This document shows, piece after piece, positions 52,746 to 64,000 of a DNA stretch of 64,000 bases. Source of the DNA: Lineolata rhizophorae (taxonomy: Eukaryota > Ascomycota > Dothideomycetes > Lineolatales > Lineolataceae); assembly GCA_010093515.1 (NCBI GenBank), contig MU001692.1, positions 460,999 through 524,998 on the forward strand, given 5' to 3'. A program made the position numbers and the translations under genes. The notes under the pieces are model-generated. The model ran no database searches. It was not told where the DNA came from and was given only the letters and a program-made list of their open reading frames with translations. Positions within the stretch are counted from its first letter, which is position 1; each line of letters opens with the position of its first letter.

Positions 52746-55093
52746 ATGGGGCGAATTAAGAAAAAGGGTATGCGGAAATGCCCGAGGAATAGTTGCAAAT
52801 CGCCATGAACAGACTGCTCACGGATTGCAGGAACCTCTGGCGAGGCTAAAAACTACATCACCCGGACCCGAGCGGTGAGGAAGCTTCAGATCTCGTTGCC
52901 AGACTTCCGACGACTATGCATTTTCAAGGGTACCGTACATAACTCGCTATCCTTTTCGAGCTGCAACTCAACCCCTATACAGGAATCTACCCGCGCGAAC
53001 CTCGGAACAAGAAGAAGGTCGCCAAAGGCACCACGCCGTCGACCACCTTCTACTACACCAAGGACATCCAGTATCTGCTGCACGAGCCGCTGCTGCAGAA
53101 ATTCCGCGAGCACAAGGCTGTCGGCAAGAAGATCAGTCGTGCCCTCGGCCGCGGCGAGATCAAGGATGCCGCGCGGCTCGAGCGCAACTTGGCGCCGCGC
53201 ATGAAGCTCGACCACATTATTAAGGAGCGATACCCCACCTTCGTGGACGCATTGCGCGACCTCGACGACTGTCTGTCCATGCTGTTTCTGTTCGCGAACC
53301 TGCCGTCGACGTCCCACGTCCCAGCGAAGACCATTGCGCTTTGCCAGCGCCTTACGCACGAGTTCCAGCACTACCTCATCGTGTCGCACTCGCTCCGAAA
53401 ATCGTTCCTCAGCATCAAGGGCATCTATTATCAGGCGACCATTCAGGGTCAGGACATCCTCTGGCTGGTGCCGTACCGCTTCGTGCAGAACATGGGTGGC
53501 GATATCGACTTTAGGATCATGGGCACCTTTGTCGAGTTCTACACGACGCTGCTAGGCTTCGTGAACTATAGGCTGTACACGCAAATCGGGCTAGTGTACC
53601 CGCCCAAGTTCAACACGAGTAGCGATGACAGGGGCGCGGAGCTAGGCGCTTTTACGCTCGAAGGCCGCGCCGTCGCGGGCCAGAAGCAGCACCAGTACCA
53701 GCAGAAGCAGCTCGAAGCGCCCAAACAAAACGGCAACGGCGTCTCCTCCACCGCTCAGGCCGCTGCCGACGCCCTCGCCGCTACGGCCAACGGCTCCCAG
53801 GCCGACGAGCTCCAATCCCCTAAAGAGCAAGAACCACCCGGCGATGACGACCCCTCAGCTGACCCCTCATCCACCAACCCCGTCACCACCCTCGACACCT
53901 TCGCCCCCGCCGCCCCCGGTGGCGATGTCCTCGCCCAGCCCGACGCGTCGGCCTCCTCCTCGGCCGCCGCCGCCATCGCCTCCTCCCTCTTCGCGCCCTG
54001 CACCGTCTTCCTCTCGCGCGAGACGCCGCGCGCGCCGCTCGAGCTCCTGCTGCGCGCCTTCGGCTGCGCGCGCGTCGGCTGGGACGCGTCGCTCGGCGAG
54101 GGCGCCTTCCTCACGGACGAGGCCGACTCGCGCATCACGCACCAGGTGGTGGACAGGCCCGCGGGGCCGGCGAGCGCGGCCGTGAGCCCGGCCCAGGTTG
54201 CCGAGAGCGGGGGAGGGAACGACGGGCCGGCCAAGACGCCGGGACAGGGACAGCGGCAGAGGGTCCCCGGTCGCACGTACGTGCAGCCGCAGTGGGTCTG
54301 GGACTGCGTCAACGAGGGCCGCCTGCTGAGGCCGGATCTGTACGCGCCCGGGGCGGAGCTGCCGCCGCATCTGAGCCCGTGGGGCCGCGAGAGGCTGCGG
54401 AGGGGCGAGTACGATCCGACGGTGCCGTTGGCGGAGCAGGAAGGTGAGGGTGAGGGGGTGGCTGGGGGTGTGGAGGAGGAAGAAGAAGAAGAGGTGGAGG
54501 CGGAGGGGGAGGAAGAGGAGGAAGACATTGCCGAGCGCGCCGAGGTGCAGAGCGAACACGCGGAGAAGAGCGGCAGGGATGCGCTGCTGGATCGCGCCGA
54601 CGGCGAGATGGCGGCTGGCGAGGGCATGGCCGTCGAGCTGGCGTCTAGCGACGACGGCGAGGACGAAGAGGGCGAAGAAAGCGGTGACGACGAGTTCGCG
54701 GGCTTCGGCAGCGGCTCCGATGGCCAGAGCGCCGACTCCGCCGACTCCGACGACGACGACGAAGAAGCCGCGCTCCAGCGCACCCGCCAGCGCGAACTCG
54801 CGGCCGAAGCCGCGGGCACGTCCTTCGCCGCGGCCACCACGGCCGTCCCGTCCGCCAGCGCGGACGCGGCCCAGGCGGACGGCGACGAGGAGAAGCGAAA
54901 GGCGGCGGCGCGGCGCAAGGCGCTGCGGCGCAAGCGCGAGGAGGAGGACGAGTTCGAGCGGCGGAAGGGCATGCTGTCGCGGCGGAAGAGGAAGGTGTTG
55001 GAGAAGATGGCGTGGGGGAACAAGGTGAGGGAAGGGGAGGCGGAGAGGTTGAGGGGGAAGAGGAGGAGGTTGGAGGGGAAGAAGGGGTTGTGA
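52746..55093 (+). CDS. nop7: Pescadillo homologue Nop7 (PES1), 60S ribosome biogenesis
   Basis: Three exons, 52746-52767, 52831-52929 and 52983-55093, encode 743 residues. The 22-base first exon gives MGRIKKKG, joined to [19 protein letters not shown] and then [17 protein letters not shown], the diagnostic pescadillo N-terminus. The pescadillo domain continues through [20 protein letters not shown] and [25 protein letters not shown] domain lies at about 375-500, with a [15 protein letters not shown] motif. The C-terminus is long, acidic and then lysine/arginine-rich. Nop7 forms the PeBoW complex with Erb1 and Ytm1 in the nucleolus and is needed for 27S pre-rRNA processing. Only 15 bases separate its ATG from the preceding 70-codon frame, which leaves almost no room for a promoter of its own. 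Confidence 0.95.
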
Positions 55094-56149
55094 GTTGGGG
55101 AGAGGGAAAGGGGGAGTGTGGGAGAATGGTGGGGTATTGCGAGGGCGAGTTTTGGTGGAGTGAAGATAGGTATTGGCGAGCACTGGGCTAGACAGGACAG
55201 ATTACTGCTTTTTTTTTTTTTTTTCTAATTCCAACTGGCAGTCGGCAAGCTTGTGGAGTCTCAAAGCACGCACACCGTCACACTAGACCGATTGTAGAAT
55301 ACAATTCCATGTTTGTTGACCTACAGAACCTAGACTACCCCCACCACTTGCCTCTCCTTTCCCCTCCATTTAGCTCAGTCACCGACCAATTCCCGGGCGC
55401 ATACCCACAACCAACCTACCATCTCAGCTGAGTGCTCACGTCAAGGTCCAACACGGCACCCTCAAAAAGGAAAACAAAGCAAGGAAAAGGGAAAAGAAAA
55501 TTACTACATAAACCACGCGCGCAGAGCCAATGCTGCCCGCTGGCTGCCCACCGACGCAATTCTCCCCGTGTCTCCCGCCTCTCCTTCTCGCCTCACACAA
55601 CTCAAAAGGGCCGCAAAACGCACCAGAGCCCATGGCAAAAACAAGACACAAAAAGTAGCAGAGCGTACACACCAAAGATACAGACGCAAGAACGCCCGCC
55701 ACGCTTACCGCCGTAGTTGATTACACATTGCCTAACCCCGCCGAAACAAAAAAAAAAAAAAATTGGAAAGGAGGGGTGGGAAACCCAGGTCCTATATGGT
55801 AGGAAACCGACGCCGACGGACGCCGGATAAGACCCCCAACAGAAGAACAACAAGAGCAGAAAACAAGAACAAGAAGAAAGCACAGATATCCGAGCCGCAG
55901 TGAAGCCAGTCCATGCCAGTTCATGCCAAAGGGCCACAAGCCACGAGCAGAAGAGAGAAGCAAGCCCAAAGGGAAAAAAAAAAAAAAGCGCGCAAGAGGA
56001 AAAACAACCGCTAGACCGCAGAAACCTCACGCCCCCTCAATTGAGGGCAGGCAGGCGCATGCAGTCCAGGGGAAATAGTTAGTACATACAATACAACACC
56101 TCTTCAACCGACATATTTCATTTTTGCACCAACACCACTCACGCCCCCT
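55094..56149. other. 1.06 kb convergent spacer
   Basis: No gene is supported. It holds the 3' ends of nop7 and cac2. Homopolymer runs are present: T16 at 55209-55224, A15 near 55747 and A14 near 55975. On the minus strand the runs of T within C/T-rich DNA look like 3' untranslated sequence of cac2. Confidence 0.4.
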
Positions 56150-59100
56150 CTACCGGCCCTCCTGCGCACCCTCATTCCCCTCCCCAACCAACGTCGGCGC
56201 AATCCTCCGCCTCTTCTTCGCTCCTCCCGCCGCCGCATTCCCCTCGACCCCCTCACCCTCTCCGGCCTCATCCAACGGCCCCTCGGCCTCCCTCTTCGTT
56301 CCCATCCCACCACCCCCACCACCGCCGCTCTCGCTCCCGCTTGCACTCGCACCACCACCGCCCGACACGCCCGCCTGAATTCCCCCGCCTAGCACACCGC
56401 TCCCCAGAGGCGGCGGCGCAGCCGCGACGCCCGCCCCTGACATGGGCGTCGCCGGCGGCGTCTGCACGCCACTACTCGAGCTAACGCTCGCTCCCGCTCC
56501 CGTCGCAACACCAGGCCCCGTCCCGCTCGGCCCCGCCACCACGCCCGGCATACTCCCAATAATCGGCGTCGGGTGGCCCACCAACCTAATCTCTTCGCCA
56601 CCGGGTCCGATGCCCTTGGCCGTTGTTTGCGGTTGCTGCTGTTGTTGCGTCGGCGGCATCGGCAGCGGGGGTACCGACGATGACGCTATGCTCGACGCGC
56701 TCATGGACCGCGTCGGCGACGGCGGCCGTTGGCCTCCGCTTCCAGCGCCCGCGGCCGCGGGCGACGGAGCGGCAACGCTAGGATGCGTCAGCGGCGTGAA
56801 CGACGACGGCGAGGCCGGGAACGACGGCGGCAGCTCCTTGCCGTCGAACTTCTGCTGTTGTTGCGCTGTCTGGCTTCCCTGCGGTTGCTGCGAGGGCCTC
56901 GCGCTCGCGGACGCTGACGTCGGCGTCGGCGTCGGCGTCGAGTGCGCCGAACTGCTCGCAGGCCCTGGGGTCGTGCCTGAGGTGCCGCCGGACGTGTTGA
57001 TGAAAGACGGGTGGTGTACGTGCTTGCCGGACACAGAGGTGGATGAGGCCGGGACGGTAGCCGTGCCCGTCGTAACCGCCGCGTGGTTCCCAACCGGCCC
57101 GTGGTACTGCGTGCCGAGTTCGCCCGGCGCGAATGTAAGTGCTGAGCAGAAGCCGTCTGAGCTCGTCATAAGCAGCGTGAGGCCGTCGTTCGACCTGGAC
57201 AACAAGCCCGATTAGTCACAAAGCTCCTTGGCATTCTCCGAACCAGATAAGACGGGAAACATACCAAGTCAAATCCGTAAATGTAGCAAAATGCAAATTG
57301 CTCACCACCGCCAGCGGCTTGCCCTGTTGCGTATCGTAAACGTAAACCGCATCCTGTGTCGCCACGGCGTACACCATGCGATACTGAAGTCCAAACGCCG
57401 GCTGAGGGGGACCCGGCGTTGCGGCCGATACGTCAACATTCTTGTCCTTCTCGCTCTTGGCCTCAAGGTCTCCCGCAAACAATCCACCGTACCGAGGCGT
57501 CTCCGCTCCGGCGGCAACCGAGCTCACGCTTGGACTCGGGCTCGGCGCGCCCGCGAACGGGCTCGGCGCCCCGGTGCTTGCCGCCGGCATTGTGGGTGGG
57601 GGATCCATGCTCGAGCTAACGGTAGACGCAGCCGGTGTGGGCGCAGTGCCAGGTCCCGCATGCGATGAGCCTGGCCGATTCGCTGCCGCCGACGGCATGA
57701 CGGGTTCTGGAAGGGCGGGAATCTCCTCTTCGGCTGAGGACGTGTCGACGGTGATGTGACGCGTCTGGAGCGCAGCACCGCTGGCCGCGGGATTACGCAG
57801 AGTGTAGTAAATGGGGGAACAACGGACGGCAATTGAGGGTTTTTTATGACCGGGGAGATACGCGACGGGAGGCTTGTTGAACCCTGCGCGCGTGTAGACG
57901 TAGACGGTGTTGACGACGTCGTCTGCCTTGCTAGAGCTAATCATACCGCTGGAGAGGTCGTGCCCTGAGAGGGACGAGAGGTGCGCTGTCTTGTATTGGC
58001 CTGCGGGCGTGAAGAGAAGGCTGCCGTCCGGTGCGAAGGTGAGGCGACGGAAGAAGGAGGTCAGCGTCTCGTTGGCGTAGAGGTTCGCGTTGCGCACGCC
58101 GCTCGCCATGCCGTGCGAGCCGTGGGCGGGGCCGATGTGCGGCGACGTCGACGGCATGACGGCCGGGAGGGGCATCGACGGAGCTGGCGAGACAGAACGT
58201 CGAAACGAGACTGAGGACCCGAAAGACGAGCGCCGGCTGTGTGATGTCGGCGGCGGATTCATCGGAATAGGCAGCGCCTGAGGCGTGCCCGGCGCCGACG
58301 GCACCGGTGAACCAACCCCCAGCGCGTTATTCGAGGCGGCGGCGCTGTCGGCGATGAATTGGGCGCGACCGGAGAAGTCGGGTGGGGCAGGACTGTTGGA
58401 AGAGATACGGCGAGCTGCGCCGGGGAGGTCCATCTTAGTGACCTTGCCGTGCTGGGCTAGCGAGAATTGGCCGTCCTTGGTCTTCAGTGTGTAGATGTGA
58501 ACCGAGCGGTCTGAACTCTGCGTCGCGACGAACTCGTTGAGGGGGTCCCAGGCCACACCCTGAACATAGTGGTTATGCTCAGCGATTTGGCGGACGGTTT
58601 GGCCTGCAGAGGTGTGGGTGTTGCAACGTCAGCCATTATGTTTCGGTGCTTGCCTACAAAAGAAGGGAACCTCGCCAAATTGCAGAGGCACGACGAAGAC
58701 GGTTAATGGTGGTGGTGATGATGATGACAACCTACCTGTCTGAGCATTGTATATCCTCGCAATGTTGTCCATGCTGCCGGTGATGAAGAAGACACCGTCT
58801 GGGCTCCAGGCGAGATCGTAAATCTCGCTACCAAACGAGCGACACATGTGCTTGACGCGCCAGATCTCCTTGTCCTCGAACCCGTCGTCGTTGCCGAAGG
58901 AGGAGGAATTGGCACCGCCGCCCGCTGCGTGCAGCTGCTGGTTCTCGGCCGGCACCCAGAGCAGCACGTTGCCGTCGTCGCCGGCCGATGCCAGCACCTC
59001 GCCGCGGGGGCACCACCGCACCACGTTGACGGCCTGCGTGTGCTTGACCAGCGTGGACAGGTAGGTCACCTTGCGTTCTTCGCCCGACGCTTCAACCTTC

Positions 59101-59304
59101 CAGAGCTATATCGTAGGGATGGTTCGATCAGCGATGGACTTCCCCGAGAGCTCGCACAGCTTCCTTGGCGCTACTACTACTTACCCGGACGTTGTTATCC
59201 CCGCCGGCGGTGGCCAGGCGGCCGCGGCCACGCGGGTCGAAGTGGGCCGAGTAGATGGGGGCATTGTCGTTGTGCCAGGACACGAGCAGCGGCGCGGCCC
59301 TCAT
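56150..59304 (-). CDS. cac2: Chromatin assembly factor 1 subunit B (Cac2, p60), WD40
   Basis: Four exons, 59304-59185, 59105-58736, 58603-57265 and 57194-56150, encode 957 residues. The start APLLVSWHNDNAPIYSAHFD and RLATAGGDNNVRLWKVEASG are CAF-1 p60 signatures. WD repeats follow: TQAVNVVRWCPRGEVLASAG, EIYDLAWSPDGVFFITGSMD, HNHYVQGVAWDPLNEFVATQ and TDLTWSNDGLTLLMTSSDGF. CAF-1 deposits newly made H3-H4 onto replicating DNA; Cac2 is the propeller subunit. A proline/serine-rich insert of about 200 residues lies inside the propeller, and a disordered tail of roughly 300 residues follows. Both are longer than in yeast Cac2. All joins keep the frame. Upstream, 3 kb of DNA carry no recognisable gene. 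Confidence 0.93.
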
Positions 59305-62300
59305 GGTTGCTGGTGTGCTAGTGCCGAGAGGTGCGGCAGCGACACACAGCGAACGACGAGAGCAGCGAGATGAGAGAGCAAGCGAGGGGTCCCGCAGCAG
59401 AGCAGAGCGCAAGGATGGTGCGGAGAAGGGAAGAGATGGAGGCGTTTATCGGCGGATAAAAAGAAGCTGGAGAGCGGATTGACGAAGCTGGATGACCTTT
59501 CGGTGGGAGGCTGCGAGAGAGTGTGCGGGTGCAAGGGAGAAAGAAGAGGCGTTGCGGTGGTGGGGGCTGGAGGCGAGGGCGTTGGTCCGGGAGGGGGTGA
59601 ATTATGGCTGCTAGCGGGAAGGAGCCAGTGGTTAATTGGAAAGGCGCGCACCGGCGGGTGGGTGGTGGCTGCCCTGCACGCAGCGGACGGGAAAGAGAGC
59701 AGCAGCCAGTCAAGGCAGCGCGGGCAGCTGGAGGCCCGGCCAAGCCCACAAAGACGAAAGGCGCGGGACGGGCCACCGGCGCACCACGGCAACTGCGCGC
59801 GTTCCGCCTGGGTCCTCCTTCCTTCAGGGCAGCCCCGCCGCCTGCAGCTCGCAGCCGTCGCTTCCATGCGAAGCCGCCTGGCTGCTGCCGTTATCGCCAC
59901 TATGGCAGGTACCTGGTGCTGTTTTGGCATTCCGCGCTCCGCATACGCTGCCCCGGACGCGCCAATGCAGCACAAAATTATCCCGCGGAAGCGCGCTCAA
60001 GTCTTCTGTCCTTCTCCGCTAGAGCCCGGCGCGTCTCGGGGTCCCGCCGCCCCGCGCGACTGCGACGCGACCGGGCTCCCGCCCATTAACACGCGCCGGG
60101 CCCCGTCTGGGAGCATTTCAGCCCCGGCCTCCCTTGGCCAGCCAGCGTGCCGCCTGGCTTGCCTTCTGCCCTGGCCTGACTTTCCAAGTCCACTTTGCAC
60201 ACCCCACGCCTCAAACACCTTTGCCTTGCAGACAATTAAAGAAAACAAAGGGTAACACATATCGCGGCGCGCCGGGTGCGGCGCAGCGCAGTACAGCGGA
60301 CCCTCTTACATTTCCCTTTTAGTCTTCCCGCCACCCCGTAGATCCACACGAGGGACGCGAGGTCTCACGTCCCGCCGGACGCAGAGCTAAAATAGATAAT
60401 ACAGCCGCCCGCCTGGCTCCGGCCGCCGCGCTGGATGTGACTTGCTGGTCTGCAAGTTTTCTCTCTGGTGTCTGAGTAACAGCCAAGTTCTCTTTCATGG
60501 ACTTCGACCTTTTCAATCGCATTGAGACAAGCAGCTGGTGGTGAGACACGGGGCCCGGTCAGACGCAGCCCATTCATTCAGTTCTCTTCTCTTTCTCCCG
60601 GAATAAGCAGGCCGACTTGCATGTGCTTCACTGCCTGGAAAAGCAAACGTACTTAAGGTGGGTCTGCTTCGTCCGGTCCGGCCTTGCGCCTTGTCGGGCG
60701 CAGTTGGACGCGGTCGGGTTTCGTTCAGCCTCGGGATGCATAGGCTCTTCTTGGCTTCCTTTTCACTTCTTGTCAATCCGAGGGTTGAAAGTGGCCGGCG
60801 TGTTGTGCCAAGGAAAATGGAACAACCAATCTTGCTCGCAGTCTCTCAGCCCGGTGAGCGGTGCCTAAGGATGTACATGCGTATGTACTCCTGCAGCGGC
60901 ACGGGGAGAGGTGTGACGCCGCCGTCCAAGCGCTAGGCGGGCGGCACCACATCCTAGATGCGACTACGACTCGATCGAGTCGTAGGAAGCACAGTCAGAA
61001 AACAGAGAAAGGAGAAAAATTCTTCTGAAAACAACTAGAAATGCAGCCCATTTGTATCGAGTAATAGTAAAAGTACGTAGCATGCACGCGGTACAACTGC
61101 ACAGCAATAACTACCACACACCTAGATCGAAAAGGGGGAAAAAAGAAAAAAAAAAGGAGAAAACAAATTCGCAGCCGCCCAACCATCGACATCTCTCCCA
61201 GCATTGAGTAGATTCCTCCAGGCGCCCCGTTCCAAAACAACCGTTACCGCCGCATAAACGCTTCCACAGCTCTCATCGCACGTCCCCACAGCTCAAACGG
61301 CGGGCCGGCCGATCGTGCGGCACAACCACCCACCCCAGCTAGGCCGGCGCATCCATGCGGACGCAAGCGTGCACGCACGCACGGCACACGCCCTGCCCCA
61401 TCAAAAGGACTTCCATTTCCCAGGCGCCCGGAACGCCTTCCCTCCGCGCTCGGCCGAGACCCGTCCTGCCTTCCAGAATCCTTCCGTCCAAACTCCACTA
61501 TCAGCCTCATCTAACCGCCCCTCCCCCTCCCTTCTTCCCTGCATCCCTTTCCCTCTCACCCAAAACCCCTGCTCTCTTAACCACCACGCTTCCCGGTGGC
61601 TGCCTATTTTCGGGAATTGACGGTTTGCGTGATGGGATCGGAGCCAGATGGACGGTTCGTCGGGACATGGGAAGGCCCTACTAAGAATAGGCTGGGGGGT
61701 CCATGACGTGGGCTCGATATGCGGCCAGGTATCTAGAGGATGTACGTCTAGTACGCTTCAACAATCAACATCATACCTAGCTATGTATTTAGGGAGTTTG
61801 CATCGCACACCACAAAAAAAAGCACCAACAAAGTTAGAACCACAAAACTAACGAAAGGGTAAGTAGGTATCCATGGTACAGTCACAGCAGCCAATTCAAA
61901 GACATCTCGTCGACAACAGCCACACTCATCTCTTCAGAAAAGCCGCAAGAAGGAAAGGAAAATCTAGGAACCACTTACTCAAAGGACATTTAGTTTGCTA
62001 CAGACCAGACTGCTGGCGTCTAGCGACCGTCCAACCTTGTAATTGTGCTGTCGCCCCAGGCTTCAAAATTCTATCAACCGGTTCAAGAAACGGAAAATCC
62101 CCCCCTGCGCCTCCTTCCTCGCGATGTCCGTTGTTGAATTCCCGTCTAGAAGTACTCCGAGGCACTCACGACGCCAAAGACCGAACAGCGCCGTGGAATT
62201 CCCAACCATGGGTGAGGAAAGTAGAGCAAAGAGGCAAAGCACAAGAACTCACTCCTAGCCAGGACAGTGATGCAGCCCCATAGTAACTAAGTAACCCCAT

Positions 62301-62415
62301 TTCTTACAACCCAATTTCCCAAGGATCCTTTGTCCATAGCGCCGCCGCACCGTCAACTCCGAGACCTCCCCTATCCTTCGCGGTCGCCCGTCTCGCCCTG
62401 CGAATTGTAGTAAGT
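59305..62415. other. 3.1 kb region without a supported gene
   Basis: Several frames of 80-260 codons cross this region on both strands but show no domain, no clear start context and biased composition only. The first kilobase is the cac2 upstream region and is GA-rich on the + strand. A perfect 22-base palindrome lies at 60964-60985. CT-rich tracts occur at 61440-61580. Possible contents are a long 5' leader, a non-coding RNA or 3' regions of the last gene. Confidence 0.4.
60964..60985. repeat. Perfect 22-base palindrome
   Basis: CTACGACTCGA is followed directly by its exact reverse complement TCGAGTCGTAG, with no spacer. It lies in gene-free DNA between cac2 and the last gene. It could be a dimeric transcription-factor site or a hairpin-forming sequence. 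Confidence 0.7.
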
Positions 62416-64000
62416 CTAGCCCACCATCACTGCGCGCGCATTCGCACCTACCGGCTTCACCGCCATCTCGAGCCCGCCACCACACTCCTCGTCCTCGCCC
62501 TCATCCTCCTCGCCGCGCGCCACGGAGTCCTCCCGCACAACCCGCGCACCTGTAGTGCGGGGCGCATCAGCCCCAGAGCCGACCTCTGCCCGCGGCGCCT
62601 CGGCCCCTCCCTCCTCCTCCAGATACCGAGACTCATAATCGAGCCTCCCGTTGTCGTGCCAGGGCTCCATCTCGGCCACGATCTTGTACGAGAGCGGGTC
62701 GGCGAAGGGCAGCGCGAGCCCGGCGTCGACGCAGGCGGCCGCCACGTCGAGCAGCACGAGGCGGCCGAAGTGCTTGCGGAAGCCGAAGGCGTCGACGACG
62801 AAGCCCTCGAGGTGCAGCTCCGAGACCGTCAGGTCCGAGGCCGACACCATGGCCTCGTTGCGCGCCTGCGTGACGAGCTTGCCGTCGAGGTACTCGCCGC
62901 AGCCGAGGATGAAGTCGAGGTGGCCTGACTCGTTGGAGCCGCTGGGTGTTTATCGTCGATTGTTTTAGCGATTTTATTCTCTTGGGGCCTTTTTTTCTTT
63001 TTCTTTTTTTTTTTTTTTTTTTGTGGCGAAGGCGAGTAGGGGAGCTTTAAAATGCGCTAGGTAGTATATTCTTACCGGTACTTGTACGGATCGCACTGCC
63101 TCTTGGACTCGTCCTGCGTCGTGTGCTTCTCCGAGCCGAACCAGCGGAAATGCTTCGTGTGCTCGTTTTCGCGAATGATGGGCTGCGCCGCCATGCTCAG
63201 TTCCAGCGCATCCAAGTTGCGCATGCCCCACACCGCTTTCCAGATCACCTTCTGGTATGACTCGTGCATGCCCTGGAGACGCAGAAACTTGAGGTTCTTG
63301 AACTTGCACAAGGGCTTCAGCTCCTCGGCGGGGAAGAACTTGCGACGAGTGCTGATGACGCCGTCGGGGACGCCAGGGATGTCCAGATCGATGGTGAGGC
63401 ATCGAAGTAATTCTGGAGAGAGCACTTTCCAAAAGTTGACCGAAAACGGCACAGTGGTCTTCCAGCTGTAGAGTAAAACATCTCAGTAAAGACGTTTCCA
63501 CGTGATCATTTGATGTGAATATCCGAGTGGAAACATCAAACCAAGAATGAAGCACCACAACTACGGAATACAGCCTAGCCTAGTTGAGAGTCAGATTCAG
63601 AACTTACTAGAACACTTTCAAATCCTCGATCATCCCCATCAATGCTGCAATCTTCCCCTGTGCCTCAGCCCACTCCTTGTCTTCAGCCGTGGCATCGTGA
63701 CCTAAGCGCAAGATGGTCTCGCGCGGCAAACTCGGAAACGCAGTCGTCATCGCGCGGCGCTTGATCAGCCCCCTGCGCACAAACAAGGGAAGCGGCTTGT
63801 TGGAAGCGTCGAGCACCTGCTCGACCGGCATCTCCTCGAAGGGCGTGTCGCCGACGGAGACGCGGCGGCGCGGCGGGTAGATGGGCTCCACGGGGTGGGT
63901 GCGCGGCTTCTCGTTCTCCGCCGCCGTCACCGCAGCCGTAACCCACCTACCGACAATGTCGAGCTTGCGGACGCGCGCCAGGCCCGTGACGTTGTGCATG
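62416..64000 (-). CDS. Leucine-rich-repeat-like protein, uncharacterised (partial at window edge)
   Basis: Three exons are visible, 64000-63608, 63465-63076 and 62941-62416; the 5' end lies beyond the window. Exon joins keep the frame and give LKVFYWKTTVPFSVNFWKVL and CDPYKYRGSNESGHLDFILG. Repeating leucine-rich strands occur (VRKLDIVGRWV, LKFLRLQGM, LDALELSMAA, VSELHLEGFVVDAFGF), as in fungal F-box/LRR-type proteins, but no F-box is seen in this part. The C-terminus is acidic. The last intron (62942-63075) contains a T19 run on the + strand, that is A19 in the transcript. An in-frame ATG at 63999 is probably internal, because family-like sequence appears to be already under way. Confidence 0.7.

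Noticed and set aside
53867-55183. 438-codon minus-strand frame inside nop7
   Set aside because: Antisense to the BRCT and acidic region; leucine/arginine-rich without domains.
59479-60255. 258-codon + strand frame upstream of cac2
   Set aside because: No domain and unstable composition; likely chance frame in GC-rich upstream DNA.
63004-63022. T19 run as a possible retroposed poly(A) tail
   Set aside because: It lies within a short intron with good splice sites and no flanking duplication or gene copy.

Overview
This window looks like nuclear DNA of a filamentous ascomycete (Pezizomycotina, probably a Sordariomycete; the class is an inference). The genes are mostly GC-rich at third positions. 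Their introns are short, with GT..AG ends and CTAAC/CTGAC branch sites. The set includes fungal-type proteins: Kmt6, Spc7, a CYT-18-like TyrRS, Rrn9 and a PigL_N-ankyrin protein. The only clearly AT-rich part (about 5.8-8.1 kb) has the TpA-rich, stop-riddled look of repeat-induced point mutation. I placed exon boundaries by hand; for each spliced model the exon lengths add up to a whole number of codons and the joins restore family motifs. No expression data or database search was used.

Layout: 1.0-4.8 kb, large Kelch/BTB protein (+). 5.8-8.1 kb, decayed repeat DNA including a Fot1/pogo transposase relic (-). 8.6-10.6 kb, membrane-anchored pepsin-fold protein whose active-site motifs look lost (-). 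11.0-12.3 kb, HNH-nuclease protein (+). 13.1-18.2 kb, Polycomb-type H3K27 methyltransferase Kmt6 (-). 19.4-20.2 kb, ribosomal protein uS17/Rps11 (-). 20.6-24.8 kb, kinetochore scaffold Spc7/KNL1 (+). 25.4-29.4 kb, mismatch-repair Msh6 (+). 31.2-32.2 kb, small basic/acidic nuclear-type protein (+). 32.9-35.0 kb, Rrn9-like Pol I factor (-). 35.8-36.6 kb, secreted cysteine-rich protein (+). 38.0-39.1 kb, multi-pass membrane protein (-). 40.0-43.3 kb, seven-exon GH36 raffinose-synthase-like enzyme (-). 44.0-46.1 kb, mitochondrial TyrRS (+). 46.3-49.0 kb, PigL_N-ankyrin protein (-). 49.5-50.4 kb, Naa40/NatD (+). 50.6-52.1 kb, GPI transamidase subunit PIG-U (-). 52.5-52.7 kb, 70-residue membrane protein, followed after only 15 bases by pescadillo/Nop7 (to 55.1 kb, +). 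56.2-59.3 kb, CAF-1 subunit Cac2 (-). 62.4 kb to the end, partial leucine-rich protein (-).

Most genes are housekeeping functions in chromatin (Kmt6, Cac2, Naa40), chromosome segregation and repair (Spc7, Msh6), ribosome production (Rps11, Rrn9, Nop7) and organelle or membrane biogenesis (TyrRS, PIG-U). There is no secondary-metabolite cluster, and I recognised no retroelement or tRNA gene.

The observation I would follow first is the 70-codon membrane-protein ORF that ends 15 bases before, and in the same frame as, the pescadillo start codon. That is a candidate bicistronic or stop-readthrough arrangement. Next come the pepsin-like protein with a degenerate active site, the PigL_N-ankyrin protein, the tailed Kmt6 and clustered CACGTG boxes in two promoters.
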